NCBI GenBank assembly: GCA_041645555.1
Contig: JBAZPX010000001.1
Coordinates: forward strand, 186,001 to 250,000
From: JAQTRU01 sp041645555
GTDB lineage: Bacteria > Patescibacteriota > Patescibacteriia > Patescibacteriales > JAQTRU01
Direction: 5' to 3'
Length of the DNA stretch: 64,000 nucleotides
The translations under genes were made by a program, and so were the position numbers. Within the stretch, counting starts at the first letter, position 1. Every line of letters starts with the position of its first letter. A model generated the notes under the pieces. The model had not been told where the DNA came from and did no database searches. It saw nothing but the letters and a program-made list of their open reading frames with translations. Below are positions 51,597 to 59,712 of the stretch, one piece after another.

Positions 51597-51690
51597 CTCA
51601 CCCTCCACCTCGGCGAGCCTTCGGCCCGCTTCGCCAAAGCTCCAGCGAGGCGAGCGAGACGGGCCGCCCCTCTCCTAAGTAGGAGAGGGG
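51597..51690. repeat. Composite G+C-rich repeat block
   Basis: The 344-base gap between the PurE-like and PurB-like genes holds a CTCGGCGAGCCTTCGG...GCTTCGCCAAAGCTCC block related to the repeat in thrS, a GGCGAGCGAGACGGGCCGCC stretch, and CTCTCCTAAGTAGGAGAGG as in the GT4 gene at 8400. Confidence 0.7.
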
Positions 51691-51703
51691 ATTGTTTAGG
51701 AAA

Positions 51704-51738
51704 TAAAAAAACGGCGCCTGGCTTATAGCCTGGCACCG
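51704..51738 (-). terminator. Terminator of the PurB-like gene
   Basis: Minus strand CGGTGCCAGGC-TATAA-GCCAGGCGCCG followed by TTTTTTT. Confidence 0.85.
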
Positions 51739-51759
51739 CTTGGAACAAAAAGAGACTTC

Positions 51760-53355
51760 TTAGGTGGCAGGAATTATTCGACTTAATTCCCGCCGATATT
51801 TTCGATAGTCTCTCCTTAACAATTGCATTTCCTGGCGTACGAGTTTATGAACCGGGGCGACCAAATTCTTCGGTTCAAGGAGAGCGTCCAATTCTTCCAT
51901 TTGCTCTTCCGGAAGGGAAAGATTTTCCATCGCCGCATCAAGACCTTGACGAAATTCTTCAGCATTCGCATAGCTTCCGTCCGGATTAATCGCGATTTCC
52001 TGGATGGTTCTGTATGCGTCTCCGGAAATCCCCATTCTTTTTAGCACGGTTTGTAGACTGCTGCCGGCCATGCCAGGGTATTCGCGGAAGAATGCGCCAA
52101 TCTTCCTTTGATTCGGGTGATAGTTTTTTAGCTCGGTCCGAATTCGGCTGAAGGCGATAAAAATCGGCATAAAATATCCGCCGATATTTCTGAATAGGTA
52201 AGATCTTTTCATGTCGCCCTGATGCGGATATTTCGGCAGTTGTTTCGCGAGAAGGTGAAGATTGCTTATGGCCTCTTCAAGCATGCTGATGCCGCCTTCC
52301 ATACCCCACGCATTGCTTTTGCCTGGCATCAGGGAAGAACCTTTTCCGCCCTTCTTTTTTTCTTTCACGAAGAATTGGGAAGGACAGCTTGCCAAACTTA
52401 CAAAGTCCGCCGTGAATTTAATCACTTGTTCAAGAATATTCGCAATTGTGGAAAAGATTTGCGCTTCCCGAACATAGGAAACGGATTGATTCTGCATGCG
52501 ATCATAATGAAGGCCGAAACTTCCAACATAACTTTCCGCGAATCGCTGCCAATCAATGTCGGGGTATGCTGCGTAATGGCAAGTTAAGTTTCCGGTCGCC
52601 CCGCCAAAATTGCCGGTAAACCGTTTAAAACCGTGGCCATCTCTCAATTCCCTTGTAAGAGAATTTATGGCATATAAAACGGTTACTACTTTTTTGCCGA
52701 GAGTCCCGGGCTCTGCCGCCTGCTGGTGGGTAAAATCCCCAAGAATCAAGGGCTTACGAAAAGTTTCATACAGATTGATGTATTTCAGCAAGTCATCGCA
52801 GAATTCAAGAAGTGCGGGAATGAAATGGCCGTACACGAGCCTGTTCCCGATGATTCCGAAAACGTTGCCCATTACCATTTCTGACGTGTTAGCGAAGTGA
52901 ACGCCATCAATATGGCTCTCAAGCCGAGGAAACATTCTCGCAATGAGGATCTTCAGGTAATCGGTGGCTGCGGCTGTATCGTGCTCCGTGAACTTTTCCA
53001 TAAACTCCGCACGAAATACGTCTTCGGCCGTGTTGCCCAAATTCCGAATGCCATTAGTTTCCTCCTCGGTCAGTCCGGGGATGACTTTTCGATGGCTGAA
53101 TATTCCTTGGTAGGAACGCAATTCTTCGCTCAAGGCAATAAAATATTCAGCCGCGACCCGGAATCTCAAAGTTCCGACCGCCCTCCCCGAAGTGATGTCA
53201 TGAAGAAATATTGCATTCTTCAGATATCGTCCTAAACCGGGGATCGGAGATTCCAGCCTCAAACGCTCCGCCTCGTCCGGCACTTTCAAGAATAGATCTT
53301 CCAGAGTCGGAAATTTCGGGCCGTATCCCTTAATCATTTCATCAACCAAGCTCAT
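51760..53355 (-). CDS. Divergent adenylosuccinate lyase (PurB)-like protein
   Basis: A 531-residue fumarase/aspartase-superfamily lyase closest by eye to Escherichia coli-type PurB, which splits fumarate from SAICAR and adenylosuccinate. Matching segments: TEHDTAAATDYLK (family TNHDVKAVEYFLK), VHFANTSEMV (HFACTSED), FTHQQAAEPGTLGKK (RTHGQPATPSTIGKE, catalytic His kept), FGGATGNLTCHYAAYPDIDW (GAVGNYNAHIAAYPEVDW) and GSSLMPGKSNAWGMEGG ([20 protein letters not shown], catalytic Ser kept, His to Gly). It is about 80 residues longer than usual. G+C richer than flanking native genes. Confidence 0.75.
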   Translation of the reverse strand: MSLVDEMIKGYGPKFPTLEDLFLKVPDEAERLRLESPIPGLGRYLKNAIFLHDITSGRAVGTLRFRVAAEYFIALSEELRSYQGIFSHRKVIPGLTEEETNGIRNLGNTAEDVFRAEFMEKFTEHDTAAATDYLKILIARMFPRLESHIDGVHFANTSEMVMGNVFGIIGNRLVYGHFIPALLEFCDDLLKYINLYETFRKPLILGDFTHQQAAEPGTLGKKVVTVLYAINSLTRELRDGHGFKRFTGNFGGATGNLTCHYAAYPDIDWQRFAESYVGSFGLHYDRMQNQSVSYVREAQIFSTIANILEQVIKFTADFVSLASCPSQFFVKEKKKGGKGSSLMPGKSNAWGMEGGISMLEEAISNLHLLAKQLPKYPHQGDMKRSYLFRNIGGYFMPIFIAFSRIRTELKNYHPNQRKIGAFFREYPGMAGSSLQTVLKRMGISGDAYRTIQEIAINPDGSYANAEEFRQGLDAAMENLSLPEEQMEELDALLEPKNLVAPVHKLVRQEMQLLRRDYRKYRRELSRIIPAT

Positions 53356-53393
53356 ATTAATCTCGCTTTCAAATAGAGTGAATGTGAATGTAC

Positions 53394-53425
53394 AAAAAAG
53401 CCAAAATCCCTCTTTAGTTTGGCTT
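53394..53425 (-). terminator. Terminator of the tRNA-Leu transcript
   Basis: AAGCCAAA (53398-53405) pairs with TTTGGCTT (53418-53425), T-run on the minus strand. It separates the tRNA gene from the PurB-like gene. Confidence 0.75.
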
Positions 53426-53487
53426 TGTTAGATTTTTAACTTTATTCTGAATTCTGCATTCTTAAATCTGAATTCTGCATTCCGATG

Positions 53488-53571
53488 TGCCCAGGGAGAG
53501 AATCGAACTCTCATGGACTTGCGTCCACACGATTTTGAGTCGTGCGCGTCTACCAGTTCCGCCACCAGGGC
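53488..53571 (-). tRNA. tRNA-Leu (anticodon CAA)
   Basis: An 84-base class II tRNA. On the minus strand it starts GCCCTGGTGGCGGAACTGG, has the D-loop GGTAGACGC, the anticodon arm CACGA-CTCAAAA-TCGTG giving CAA, a long variable arm GGACGCAAGTCC, and the T arm GAGAGTTCGATTCTCTC. The acceptor stem GCCCTGG/CCTGGGC has one U-U mismatch. No CCA is fully encoded. It has its own promoter and terminator. Confidence 0.92.
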
Positions 53572-53677
53572 CTTTTGATTTTAGATTTTAGATTTTAGGA
53601 TTACTCCTCTTTTTAAGCCATTGGAGATGTGAATAAAAATGGGCTTTAAGCCCTTTCACAATAGTTTGGCTGTTTTC

Positions 53678-53706
53678 AGTATAATAAAATTAGATTAAAT
53701 TGTCAA
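53678..53706 (-). promoter_or_regulatory. Consensus promoter for tRNA-Leu
   Basis: Minus strand TTGACA (53701-53706), 17-base spacer, TATACT (53678-53683). A GGGCTTAAAGCCC hairpin with a T-rich tail (53641-53654) lies between it and the tRNA. The rest of this 412-base stretch holds nothing further that I recognise. Confidence 0.8.
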
Positions 53707-53767
53707 AACGGTGCGGATAAGTTATAATAATGGGGTAATACCAAAAAGTTCAAATGGCAAAATCAAA

Positions 53768-54157
53768 ATGACAAATCAAATCCAAATGGCAAATGATAGA
53801 ATAAATAATAGGATATATGATTTAGAAGAGAGGACAGCGAGAGTTGGAGAGGATTTGATAGAATTTGCAAAAAAATTAGAAAAGAATTCGATTAATAATC
53901 CATTAATTAGCCAAGTAGTCAGATCGGGCACGAGTATGGGAGCTAATTATATGGAGGCTGATTGCGCAGATTCTAAGAAAGATTTCATTTATAAAATTTC
54001 TTTGTGTAAGAAAGAATCTAAAGAGACTTGCCATTGGTTAAGGATGATTGCTAAAGCGAATCCAGAATGCCTTAATCAATGTCGGAAATTATGGCAAGAA
54101 TCCCATGAATTAACTTTAATTTTTTCTAAAATAATATTATCCAGTAAAAGTAAATGA
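53768..54157 (+). CDS. Four-helix bundle protein (S23/Avd-like family)
   Basis: A 129-residue helical protein of the 23S-intervening-sequence/four-helix-bundle family: RVGEDLIEFAKKL, the signature LISQVVRSGTSMGANYMEAD and KKDFIYKISLCKKESKETCHWLRMI. Such proteins are scattered in bacterial genomes, sometimes inside rRNA insertions or beside diversity-generating retroelements; neither is present here. The start at 53768 follows a CAAATGGCAAAATC-type repeat; an ATG at 53786 is also possible. Function unknown. Confidence 0.8.
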   Translation: MTNQIQMANDRINNRIYDLEERTARVGEDLIEFAKKLEKNSINNPLISQVVRSGTSMGANYMEADCADSKKDFIYKISLCKKESKETCHWLRMIAKANPECLNQCRKLWQESHELTLIFSKIILSSKSK

Positions 54158-54215
54158 TTTTTTAATTTTTTGATTTGGCATTGATTTGACATTAGGATTT
54201 TGACATTAATTAAGT

Positions 54216-54980
54216 ATGGGAAAAATTATCTCTATTGTTAACCAGAAAGGCGGGGTAGGAAAAACTACGACGGCTGTAAATCTGGGCGCTTACTTAGCTT
54301 CTTTGGGCAAGCAGGTTTTATTAGTGGATATTGACCCGCAGGCCAACGCCACTTCCGGTCTGGGAATTGACCATAAAAATTTAGAAAGCGGAATTTATGA
54401 AGCGATTATCGGGGATAAACCAATATTTGAAATTATAAAAAGAACTTTGCAGGAGGGGTATAAAATCGCGCCTTCAACTCTGGCTTTGGCCGGAGCCGGC
54501 GTGGAGCTGGTTAATATGGAAAATCGGGAATACCGGCTATCAAGAATTTTGGAACACATAAAGGATGAATATGATTATATTATAATTGACGGACCGCCTT
54601 CTTTAGGACTGCTCACTATAAATAGTTTAGTGGCGGCGGATGAAATTTTAATTCCGATTCAGAGCGAATATTACGCCTTAGAAGGCGTGGGGCAACTGCT
54701 GGAAACCATTGGCTTAGTCCAAAATAACCTAAAGCCGGAGCTGGGGATTATGGGAGCGGTAATTACTATGTATGACGGAAGAAACCGTTTGTCTTCTTCG
54801 GTTATGCATGAATTATACCAATATTTTCCTAACCGCGTTTTCCGCTCGGTAATTCCCCGAAGCGTGAAATTAGCCGAAGCTCCAAGCTATGGCCGTTCAA
54901 TCCTTCATTACGACTCGGGGTCGCGGGGCGGGAAAGCGTATGAGAGACTGGCTAGGGAAGTAATAGACCTGGAAAGATAA
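54216..54980 (+). CDS. parA: Chromosome partitioning ATPase ParA (Soj)
   Basis: A 254-residue deviant-Walker ATPase that positions the origin region with ParB. It has KGGVGKTTTAVNLGAYL (signature Lys present), VDIDPQANATSGLG, IIDGPPSLGLLTINSL and the C-terminal FRSVIPRSVKLAEAPSYG typical of chromosomal ParA. parB follows after 110 bases. Confidence 0.96.
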   Translation: MGKIISIVNQKGGVGKTTTAVNLGAYLASLGKQVLLVDIDPQANATSGLGIDHKNLESGIYEAIIGDKPIFEIIKRTLQEGYKIAPSTLALAGAGVELVNMENREYRLSRILEHIKDEYDYIIIDGPPSLGLLTINSLVAADEILIPIQSEYYALEGVGQLLETIGLVQNNLKPELGIMGAVITMYDGRNRLSSSVMHELYQYFPNRVFRSVIPRSVKLAEAPSYGRSILHYDSGSRGGKAYERLAREVIDLER

Positions 54981-54989
54981 AATGTAGTA

Positions 54990-55075
54990 TTTGGGATTTT
55001 TAGGATTTTTACGATTCTTGAGATTCTTAAGATCCTAATAATCCCAAGAATCCTAAGAATCACAATAATCTTATT
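54990..55075. repeat. Inverted nonamer repeat between parA and parB
   Basis: GGATTTTTAGGATTTTTACGATTCTTGAGATTCTTAAGATCC-like left arm and AATCCCAAGAATCCTAAGAATC right arm face each other and could form a long imperfect hairpin. Confidence 0.65.
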
Positions 55076-55090
55076 TTAACATTTTAAATT

Positions 55091-55972
55091 ATGTCTAACG
55101 GACTTGGTCGGGGGCTTGGCTCCCTTATACCGCAGAAAATAAAAAAGATAGACGCTTTGCCCGAAGAGGGCTTAAGCGTGGTTGATGTTACTTCCGAAGA
55201 CGACCGGGGAAAGGTGCTGGAGGTGGAGCCGGATAAAATTAAAGTTAATCCCATGCAGCCGCGGAGCCAATTCAGCGATTTTAATATGGATGAATTAGTT
55301 GAATCAATAAAAGAATACGGAATTATCCAGCCTTTAATAGTTACCAGAGCTGGCGGCGATAGCTACGAACTGATTGCCGGGGAAAGGCGTTTGCGGGCGG
55401 CCAAACAGGTGGGTTTAAAAAAAGTTCCGGTGATTGTCCGCGATGCTAATAGTCAGAGAAAATTAGAAATGGCTTTAGTAGAAAATTTGCAGAGAGAAGA
55501 TTTAAATCCGATTGAAGCGGCTTTGGCTTATAAAAAATTAGCGGATGAATTTAACCTGACGCAGGAAGAAGTAGCCAAAAGAGTAGGCAAGTCCAGGTCG
55601 GCCATAAGCAATTGCCTGCGTTTTCTTAATTTGCCGGAAGAAATTCAACAGGCCTTAGTTGAGGGGAGAATTAGCGAGGGACATGCTAAATATTTAATCG
55701 GCCTTGACTCCGAAGCTAAGCAGATGGCTTTGTTTAAGAAAATTCTTCGCCATAACCTTACCGTGAGCGATACGGACAAAGAAGCTAAAAGAATGGGTGG
55801 GACTAAGCAGGCCCGGGTTAAAATTGATTATGCGGATAAAGACAGGGAATTTTCTTTGCGGGAGTTTTTCGGCGCAAAGGCGGAGATTAAGCGCAAAGGA
55901 AAGGGCGGGCTGGTCGTTGTTAGTTTTTTTAGCGATGAGGAGCTAGAGAATATAATGGGAAAAATAAAATAA
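55091..55972 (+). CDS. parB: Chromosome partitioning protein ParB (Spo0J)
   Basis: A 293-residue ParB with an N-terminal ParA-interacting segment (SNGLGRGLGSLIPQK), the CTP-binding domain (PDKIKVNPMQPRSQF, GIIQPLIV, ELIAGERRLRAAKQ, ALVENLQREDLNPIEAA), a helix-turn-helix (LTQEEVAKRVGKSRSAISNCLRFLNLP) and a C-terminal dimerisation part. It binds parS sites; I did not find a clear TGTTNCACGTGAAACA site in the window. Confidence 0.96.
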   Translation: MSNGLGRGLGSLIPQKIKKIDALPEEGLSVVDVTSEDDRGKVLEVEPDKIKVNPMQPRSQFSDFNMDELVESIKEYGIIQPLIVTRAGGDSYELIAGERRLRAAKQVGLKKVPVIVRDANSQRKLEMALVENLQREDLNPIEAALAYKKLADEFNLTQEEVAKRVGKSRSAISNCLRFLNLPEEIQQALVEGRISEGHAKYLIGLDSEAKQMALFKKILRHNLTVSDTDKEAKRMGGTKQARVKIDYADKDREFSLREFFGAKAEIKRKGKGGLVVVSFFSDEELENIMGKIK

Positions 55973-56007
55973 TATAAAAACAAAATAATAAGATAATATA
56001 AAAAGAG

Positions 56008-56031
56008 CCGTCTGTTAAGGCGGTTTTCTTT
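56008..56031 (+). terminator. Terminator after parB
   Basis: CCGTCT-GTTA-AGGCGG with one G-U pair, followed by TTTTCTTTT. Confidence 0.7.
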
Positions 56032-56061
56032 TAGGAAGTTAAAAGTTTATAAAGTTAAATT

Positions 56062-56155
56062 GTGGGATCTTTAGGATTCTTACGATTTTTGGGATTCTTG
56101 GGATTTTTTAAAAACTCTATCTTAAGAATCCTAAGAATCTCAAGAATCCATAGGG
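56062..56155. repeat. Inverted nonamer repeat before the GT4 gene
   Basis: GGATCTTTAGGATTCTTACG...GGGATTCTTGGG on the left, CTTAAGAATCCTAAGAATCTCAAGAATCC on the right. Same repeat type as at 54990. Confidence 0.65.
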
Positions 56156-56206
56156 AGAAAAGCGTTAGGTGTTATACGTTATGCGAAGGTATGTTATAAT
56201 ATAGGC

Positions 56207-57373
56207 ATGCAAAAAAATAAAGAAAAAACAAAGCGCATCGGCATTGACGCCCGCTTTTATGGTCCGATTGGCAAAGGTTTAGGCCGGTATACTAAAGAAG
56301 TTGTGGATAAGGTAGTGGCTTTAGACAGAGAGAATGAATATGTAATTTTTTTAAGCAATGAAAATTTTAGTGAGTTTGTTTCTGGCAATCCGAAAGTGAA
56401 AAAGGTTTTGGCCGATGTGCATTGGTATACTTTAGCCGAGCAAATCATTATGCCTTATTTAATTTGGCGGGCGCATTTGGATTTAATGCATTTTCCCCAT
56501 TTTAACGTGCCGGTCCTGACGCCGGTTAAATTTGTCGTTACTATCCATGATTTAATTTTAACGAAATTTCCCACCGTTCGGGCTACGACTTTAAGCCCGC
56601 TTTTTTATAAAATAAAAAACCGGATTTATCGGATGGTTATTTGGCTGGCAATAAAGAGAGCTAAAACCGTCATTGCCGTATCGCAATTTACTAAAGATGA
56701 TATTGCCGGGCAGTTTAAGATCAAGCCGGAAAAAGTGGTTGTTACCCACGAAGGAGTTTCCAGTTTGCTTAATAGAAAGTCAGATGATTTTCCCCATGAC
56801 AAAGAAACGCCTTTAGGTTATAATATAGGCAGCCCCTTCTTACTTTACGTGGGCAATGCTTATCCTCATAAGAATTTAGAAGGGTTGGTTAAGGTTTTTT
56901 CTGTTATCCATGGGAAAAGGTCTGATTTGAGTTTAATTTTAGTCGGCAGACAGGATTATTTTTATAAGCGGGTCAAAGAGTTTACGGAAAAATATTGGGG
57001 TGAAAAAAGTCCGGTGGTTTTTCCCGGCTTTGTGCCTGATAGGAATCTGAAGCTTTTATATGGCCAGGCCTTGGCTTATGTGTTTCCTTCGTTTTATGAA
57101 GGTTTTGGCCTGCCACCCTTAGAAGCGATGGCTTGCGGCTGCCCGGTGGCAAGCTCTAATAAATCCAGCTTGCCGGAAATTTTAGGAGAAGCGGCAATTT
57201 ATTTTAATCCGGAAGATGAGAAAGAAATGACGAGGCAGATTGAGAAGATTGTAGGGGATGAAAATCTGCGGCAGGAATTGACAAAAAAAGGTTATGAACA
57301 AGTAAAAAAATATAGCTGGGAGAAATGCGCGAAGGAGACTTTAGAAGTTTATAGAGAAGTTTTTAAGAAGTGA
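56207..57373 (+). CDS. Glycosyltransferase family 4, mannosyltransferase-like
   Basis: A 388-residue GT4 enzyme of the WbaZ/RfaB-like type. The N-terminus has IGIDARFYGPIGKGLGRYTKEVVDKV; the middle has VVTIHDLILTKFP and KTVIAVSQFTKDDI; the donor domain has FLLYVGNAYPHKNLEGLVKVF, FPGFVPDRNLKLLY and PSFYEGFGLPPLEAMACGCPVASSNKSSLPEI with the EX7E motif. It likely adds a hexose to surface glycan. It is the third GT4 enzyme in the window. Confidence 0.92.
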   Translation: MQKNKEKTKRIGIDARFYGPIGKGLGRYTKEVVDKVVALDRENEYVIFLSNENFSEFVSGNPKVKKVLADVHWYTLAEQIIMPYLIWRAHLDLMHFPHFNVPVLTPVKFVVTIHDLILTKFPTVRATTLSPLFYKIKNRIYRMVIWLAIKRAKTVIAVSQFTKDDIAGQFKIKPEKVVVTHEGVSSLLNRKSDDFPHDKETPLGYNIGSPFLLYVGNAYPHKNLEGLVKVFSVIHGKRSDLSLILVGRQDYFYKRVKEFTEKYWGEKSPVVFPGFVPDRNLKLLYGQALAYVFPSFYEGFGLPPLEAMACGCPVASSNKSSLPEILGEAAIYFNPEDEKEMTRQIEKIVGDENLRQELTKKGYEQVKKYSWEKCAKETLEVYREVFKK

Positions 57374-57452
57374 GAGCAAGGCCCTTGATGAAATTTTTGC
57401 CGGAAGCATTTGCCGCCATGAGGGAAGCGGCGAAAACTTTAATCATTTTATT

Positions 57453-58856
57453 ATGAATACTCAAGAAGCTTGGGGAAAACAGCAAGAGATAATTGAATAT
57501 TACAAAAAAAATGACCCAGGGATTCTTGAGCGCAAAAAAGGCTGGTTAGAAGATAAAATATTTAGCGAGATAGGTATAGAAAATATGCCAGACAATAGAC
57601 CGGCTGGTTATTTACGACTTTTTCTCCAGGATTTTATTGTTGAGGAAAAAATAAAGGATAAAATAATCAGAATTAATGAGCTTAATAGTATAAATAGTAA
57701 GCAAACAGTTACTGAAAAAGAAAAAACTTTATATGCTCATTTAGTTAAAATAGGTATTCCGACCAATGTGGCCGTAGAAAGAATTTCGGAATCTTTAAAT
57801 TATGAAAAGAAAAAAATTGGATTTGCGGGCCTAAAAGATGCGGATGCTATTACCGCTCAGCTAATAGCCATGCCGAGAATTAAAATGTCCGTTAATGAGA
57901 TCGAGAAGATTAAAATCCAGAATGTTTTACTGACTAATTTCCATTATGCTCCCGGCTCATTAAACCCCGGTGATTTAGACAGGAATGTTTTTACCATAAC
58001 TATTCGGGCTAAAGAGAAAATAGATGAACAAAATTTTAGTATAAAATTGAAAAATATTGAAAAGTATGGAATCTTAAATTATTTTCAATCACAGAGATTC
58101 GGAGGTTTAAGATTAATTAGCCACAAGCTTGGCAAATTGATTTTACAAGGTAATTATGAGTCGGCAGTTAAATATTTTCTTTTAAAATCCAATGAATATG
58201 ACATACCCTTGGTGGCTGAATTAAGAAAGAGCGCGGAGGAAAAATACCCGGGTTGGGGGAAGATGATGGAAATATACGAAAAATTTCCTTATTCATTTTT
58301 TAACGAGTTGAAGGCATTAGAATATTTAAAAAATAATCCTAATAATTTTATCGGCGCCTTGATTGAAATAAATGACCAGACGAAGTTATGGGTTTTTGCT
58401 TATTCAAGCTGGCTTTTTAACAAGTTTCTTTCTGATTATTCAAAAATTAACGGCTGCGTTAAGGAAGAGTTTCCCATATTATTTAGCAGTAATCCGGAGG
58501 ACTATAAGAGCTTTAAGAAATATCTAATTGAAGATGGAACATTAGATTTTGCAAAAAATTTATATCCGTTTAAGTTTATTCAGTTAAAGAAACGTTTAAT
58601 ATCAGGGAGAATATTCCCCGAGGATATAAACTACAAAATATTTAATGGCGGAGCAGTAATAAATTTTTCTTTGCCAAAAGCCTGCTACGCCACTACGTTT
58701 CTGTCTAATTTATTTGAGCTTACGGTCGGATTGCCTATCCCGGAATGGGTTAATACCGAAGAAATAGACCCAAAGGAAATAATCGGGCAGGGGAGTATTG
58801 CGGAAGTAAAAGAAAAGTTTAAGGATTGTTGGTATTCGAAATTAGACCAATTATAA
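57453..58856 (+). CDS. truD: tRNA pseudouridine synthase D (TruD)-like
   Basis: TruD makes pseudouridine 13 in tRNA. The 467-residue protein has RLFLQDFIVEEKI near the N-terminus, KKIGFAGLKDADAITAQLIAMP with the catalytic Asp, NPGDLDRNVFTITIRA and LNYFQSQRFGG, followed by an extended insertion domain and a C-terminal core part (NGGAVINFSLPKACYATTFLSNLFEL). It is longer than bacterial TruD (about 350 residues) and closer in size to archaeal or eukaryotic Pus7-type proteins. Confidence 0.87.
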   Translation: MNTQEAWGKQQEIIEYYKKNDPGILERKKGWLEDKIFSEIGIENMPDNRPAGYLRLFLQDFIVEEKIKDKIIRINELNSINSKQTVTEKEKTLYAHLVKIGIPTNVAVERISESLNYEKKKIGFAGLKDADAITAQLIAMPRIKMSVNEIEKIKIQNVLLTNFHYAPGSLNPGDLDRNVFTITIRAKEKIDEQNFSIKLKNIEKYGILNYFQSQRFGGLRLISHKLGKLILQGNYESAVKYFLLKSNEYDIPLVAELRKSAEEKYPGWGKMMEIYEKFPYSFFNELKALEYLKNNPNNFIGALIEINDQTKLWVFAYSSWLFNKFLSDYSKINGCVKEEFPILFSSNPEDYKSFKKYLIEDGTLDFAKNLYPFKFIQLKKRLISGRIFPEDINYKIFNGGAVINFSLPKACYATTFLSNLFELTVGLPIPEWVNTEEIDPKEIIGQGSIAEVKEKFKDCWYSKLDQL

Positions 58857-58883
58857 TAATATTCTAATATAATAATATTATAA

Positions 58884-58949
58884 AAAAAGAACACCCCGGG
58901 GTAGACTTTTAGCATGTAGTTTCCACGCTATTGTCCGCCCAGGGGTGTG
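58884..58949 (-). terminator. Terminator of the orphan gene at 58959
   Basis: ACACCCC (58891-58897) pairs with GGGGTGT (58942-58948) around a long loop; T-run on the minus strand. Confidence 0.65.
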
Positions 58950-58958
58950 TGGTCGGTT

Positions 58959-59540
58959 TTAAACTAACCGATATGTATTCCCGTCGATGCCGAGTTCCGC
59001 CGTTGTCTTCGTCGGTTTCGGCTGGTACGGCCCGGTGAGATTCACCGTATCAAGCCGGAACTGGCCCGGTCCGTCTTGCTTGTAACGCAGATTGCACCAG
59101 ACCGAACAGTCTGCGAAACAGTAGTTGGCGAGAAGGTCTTTCACGGCCGGAGGGATGGGAAGCGCGTCGCCTTCCGCGCTGAACTGGAAAGTTTGAACCG
59201 GCTTGCTCTTGCCCTCCATTTTTTGGTAAAAACAGCCGGTGTATTTCAGTCCGAGTGCCTGCAACTCGGCGACCAGGTTGGTGATCCGTACGCCGGTTTT
59301 TTTCTGAAACAGGCAATAACCGGTGTCTGCCTTCCGCCGGTAGGCACCCGGGTTGAGACCCCTTCTGGTTGCTTCAGCGGTGTGGGCTGTTTCAATCCTG
59401 GTATCATCACGTTTTTTCTCTTCCACTCCGAGGACCGGGCCAATGCCCAGTACCTTGACCAGGACGATTGTCCGTGGTTTGGTGAAAACCGGCTGACGTT
59501 TCTTGGCTTCCCCTGTCGGTGCTTTAATTTCTTCTCTCAT
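58959..59540 (-). CDS. Hypothetical cytoplasmic protein in a self-contained unit
   Basis: A 193-residue basic protein that I do not recognise. It has no signal peptide or membrane helix, carries four cysteines (KYTGCFYQK, NYCFADCSVWCN), and several Lys/Arg-rich stretches. GGAGGAAGTC precedes the ATG, and the gene has a consensus promoter and its own terminator. Base composition is clearly G+C richer than the truD and DUF4012 genes on either side, which suggests transfer. Confidence 0.6.
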   Translation of the reverse strand: MREEIKAPTGEAKKRQPVFTKPRTIVLVKVLGIGPVLGVEEKKRDDTRIETAHTAEATRRGLNPGAYRRKADTGYCLFQKKTGVRITNLVAELQALGLKYTGCFYQKMEGKSKPVQTFQFSAEGDALPIPPAVKDLLANYCFADCSVWCNLRYKQDGPGQFRLDTVNLTGPYQPKPTKTTAELGIDGNTYRLV

Positions 59541-59636
59541 GACTTCCTCCGATGTGTGTGGTGTTGCGGTTTGGAACGAGGATTATTTATGTGTCTCAGA
59601 TAATGTTTCCAATCCATGAAAAGAACGTAACATTAC

Positions 59637-59665
59637 ATAATATCACATTTTATAATTATTGTCAA
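59637..59665 (-). promoter_or_regulatory. Consensus promoter for the orphan gene
   Basis: Minus strand TTGACA (59660-59665), 17-base spacer, TATTAT (59637-59642). About 90 bases of leader precede the ATG. Confidence 0.8.
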
Positions 59666-59712
59666 TAGTTTTATATAAAAAGTAGTATTTTTAGCTAATA
59701 TTGGGTAAATTA

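Noticed and set aside
53768..54157. Avd-like four-helix protein as a sign of a diversity-generating retroelement
   Set aside because: No reverse transcriptase or template/variable repeat seen; the lectin-like protein at 35104 is distant and lacks a variable-repeat pattern.
54216..55972. parA-parB as a marker of an origin or plasmid in the window
   Set aside because: No dnaA, rep gene, parS site or DnaA-box cluster was found beside them; surrounding genes are chromosomal.
59076..59603. 175-codon plus-strand frame opposite the orphan gene
   Set aside because: Lies over the ribosome site and leader of the minus gene and has no start signals of its own.
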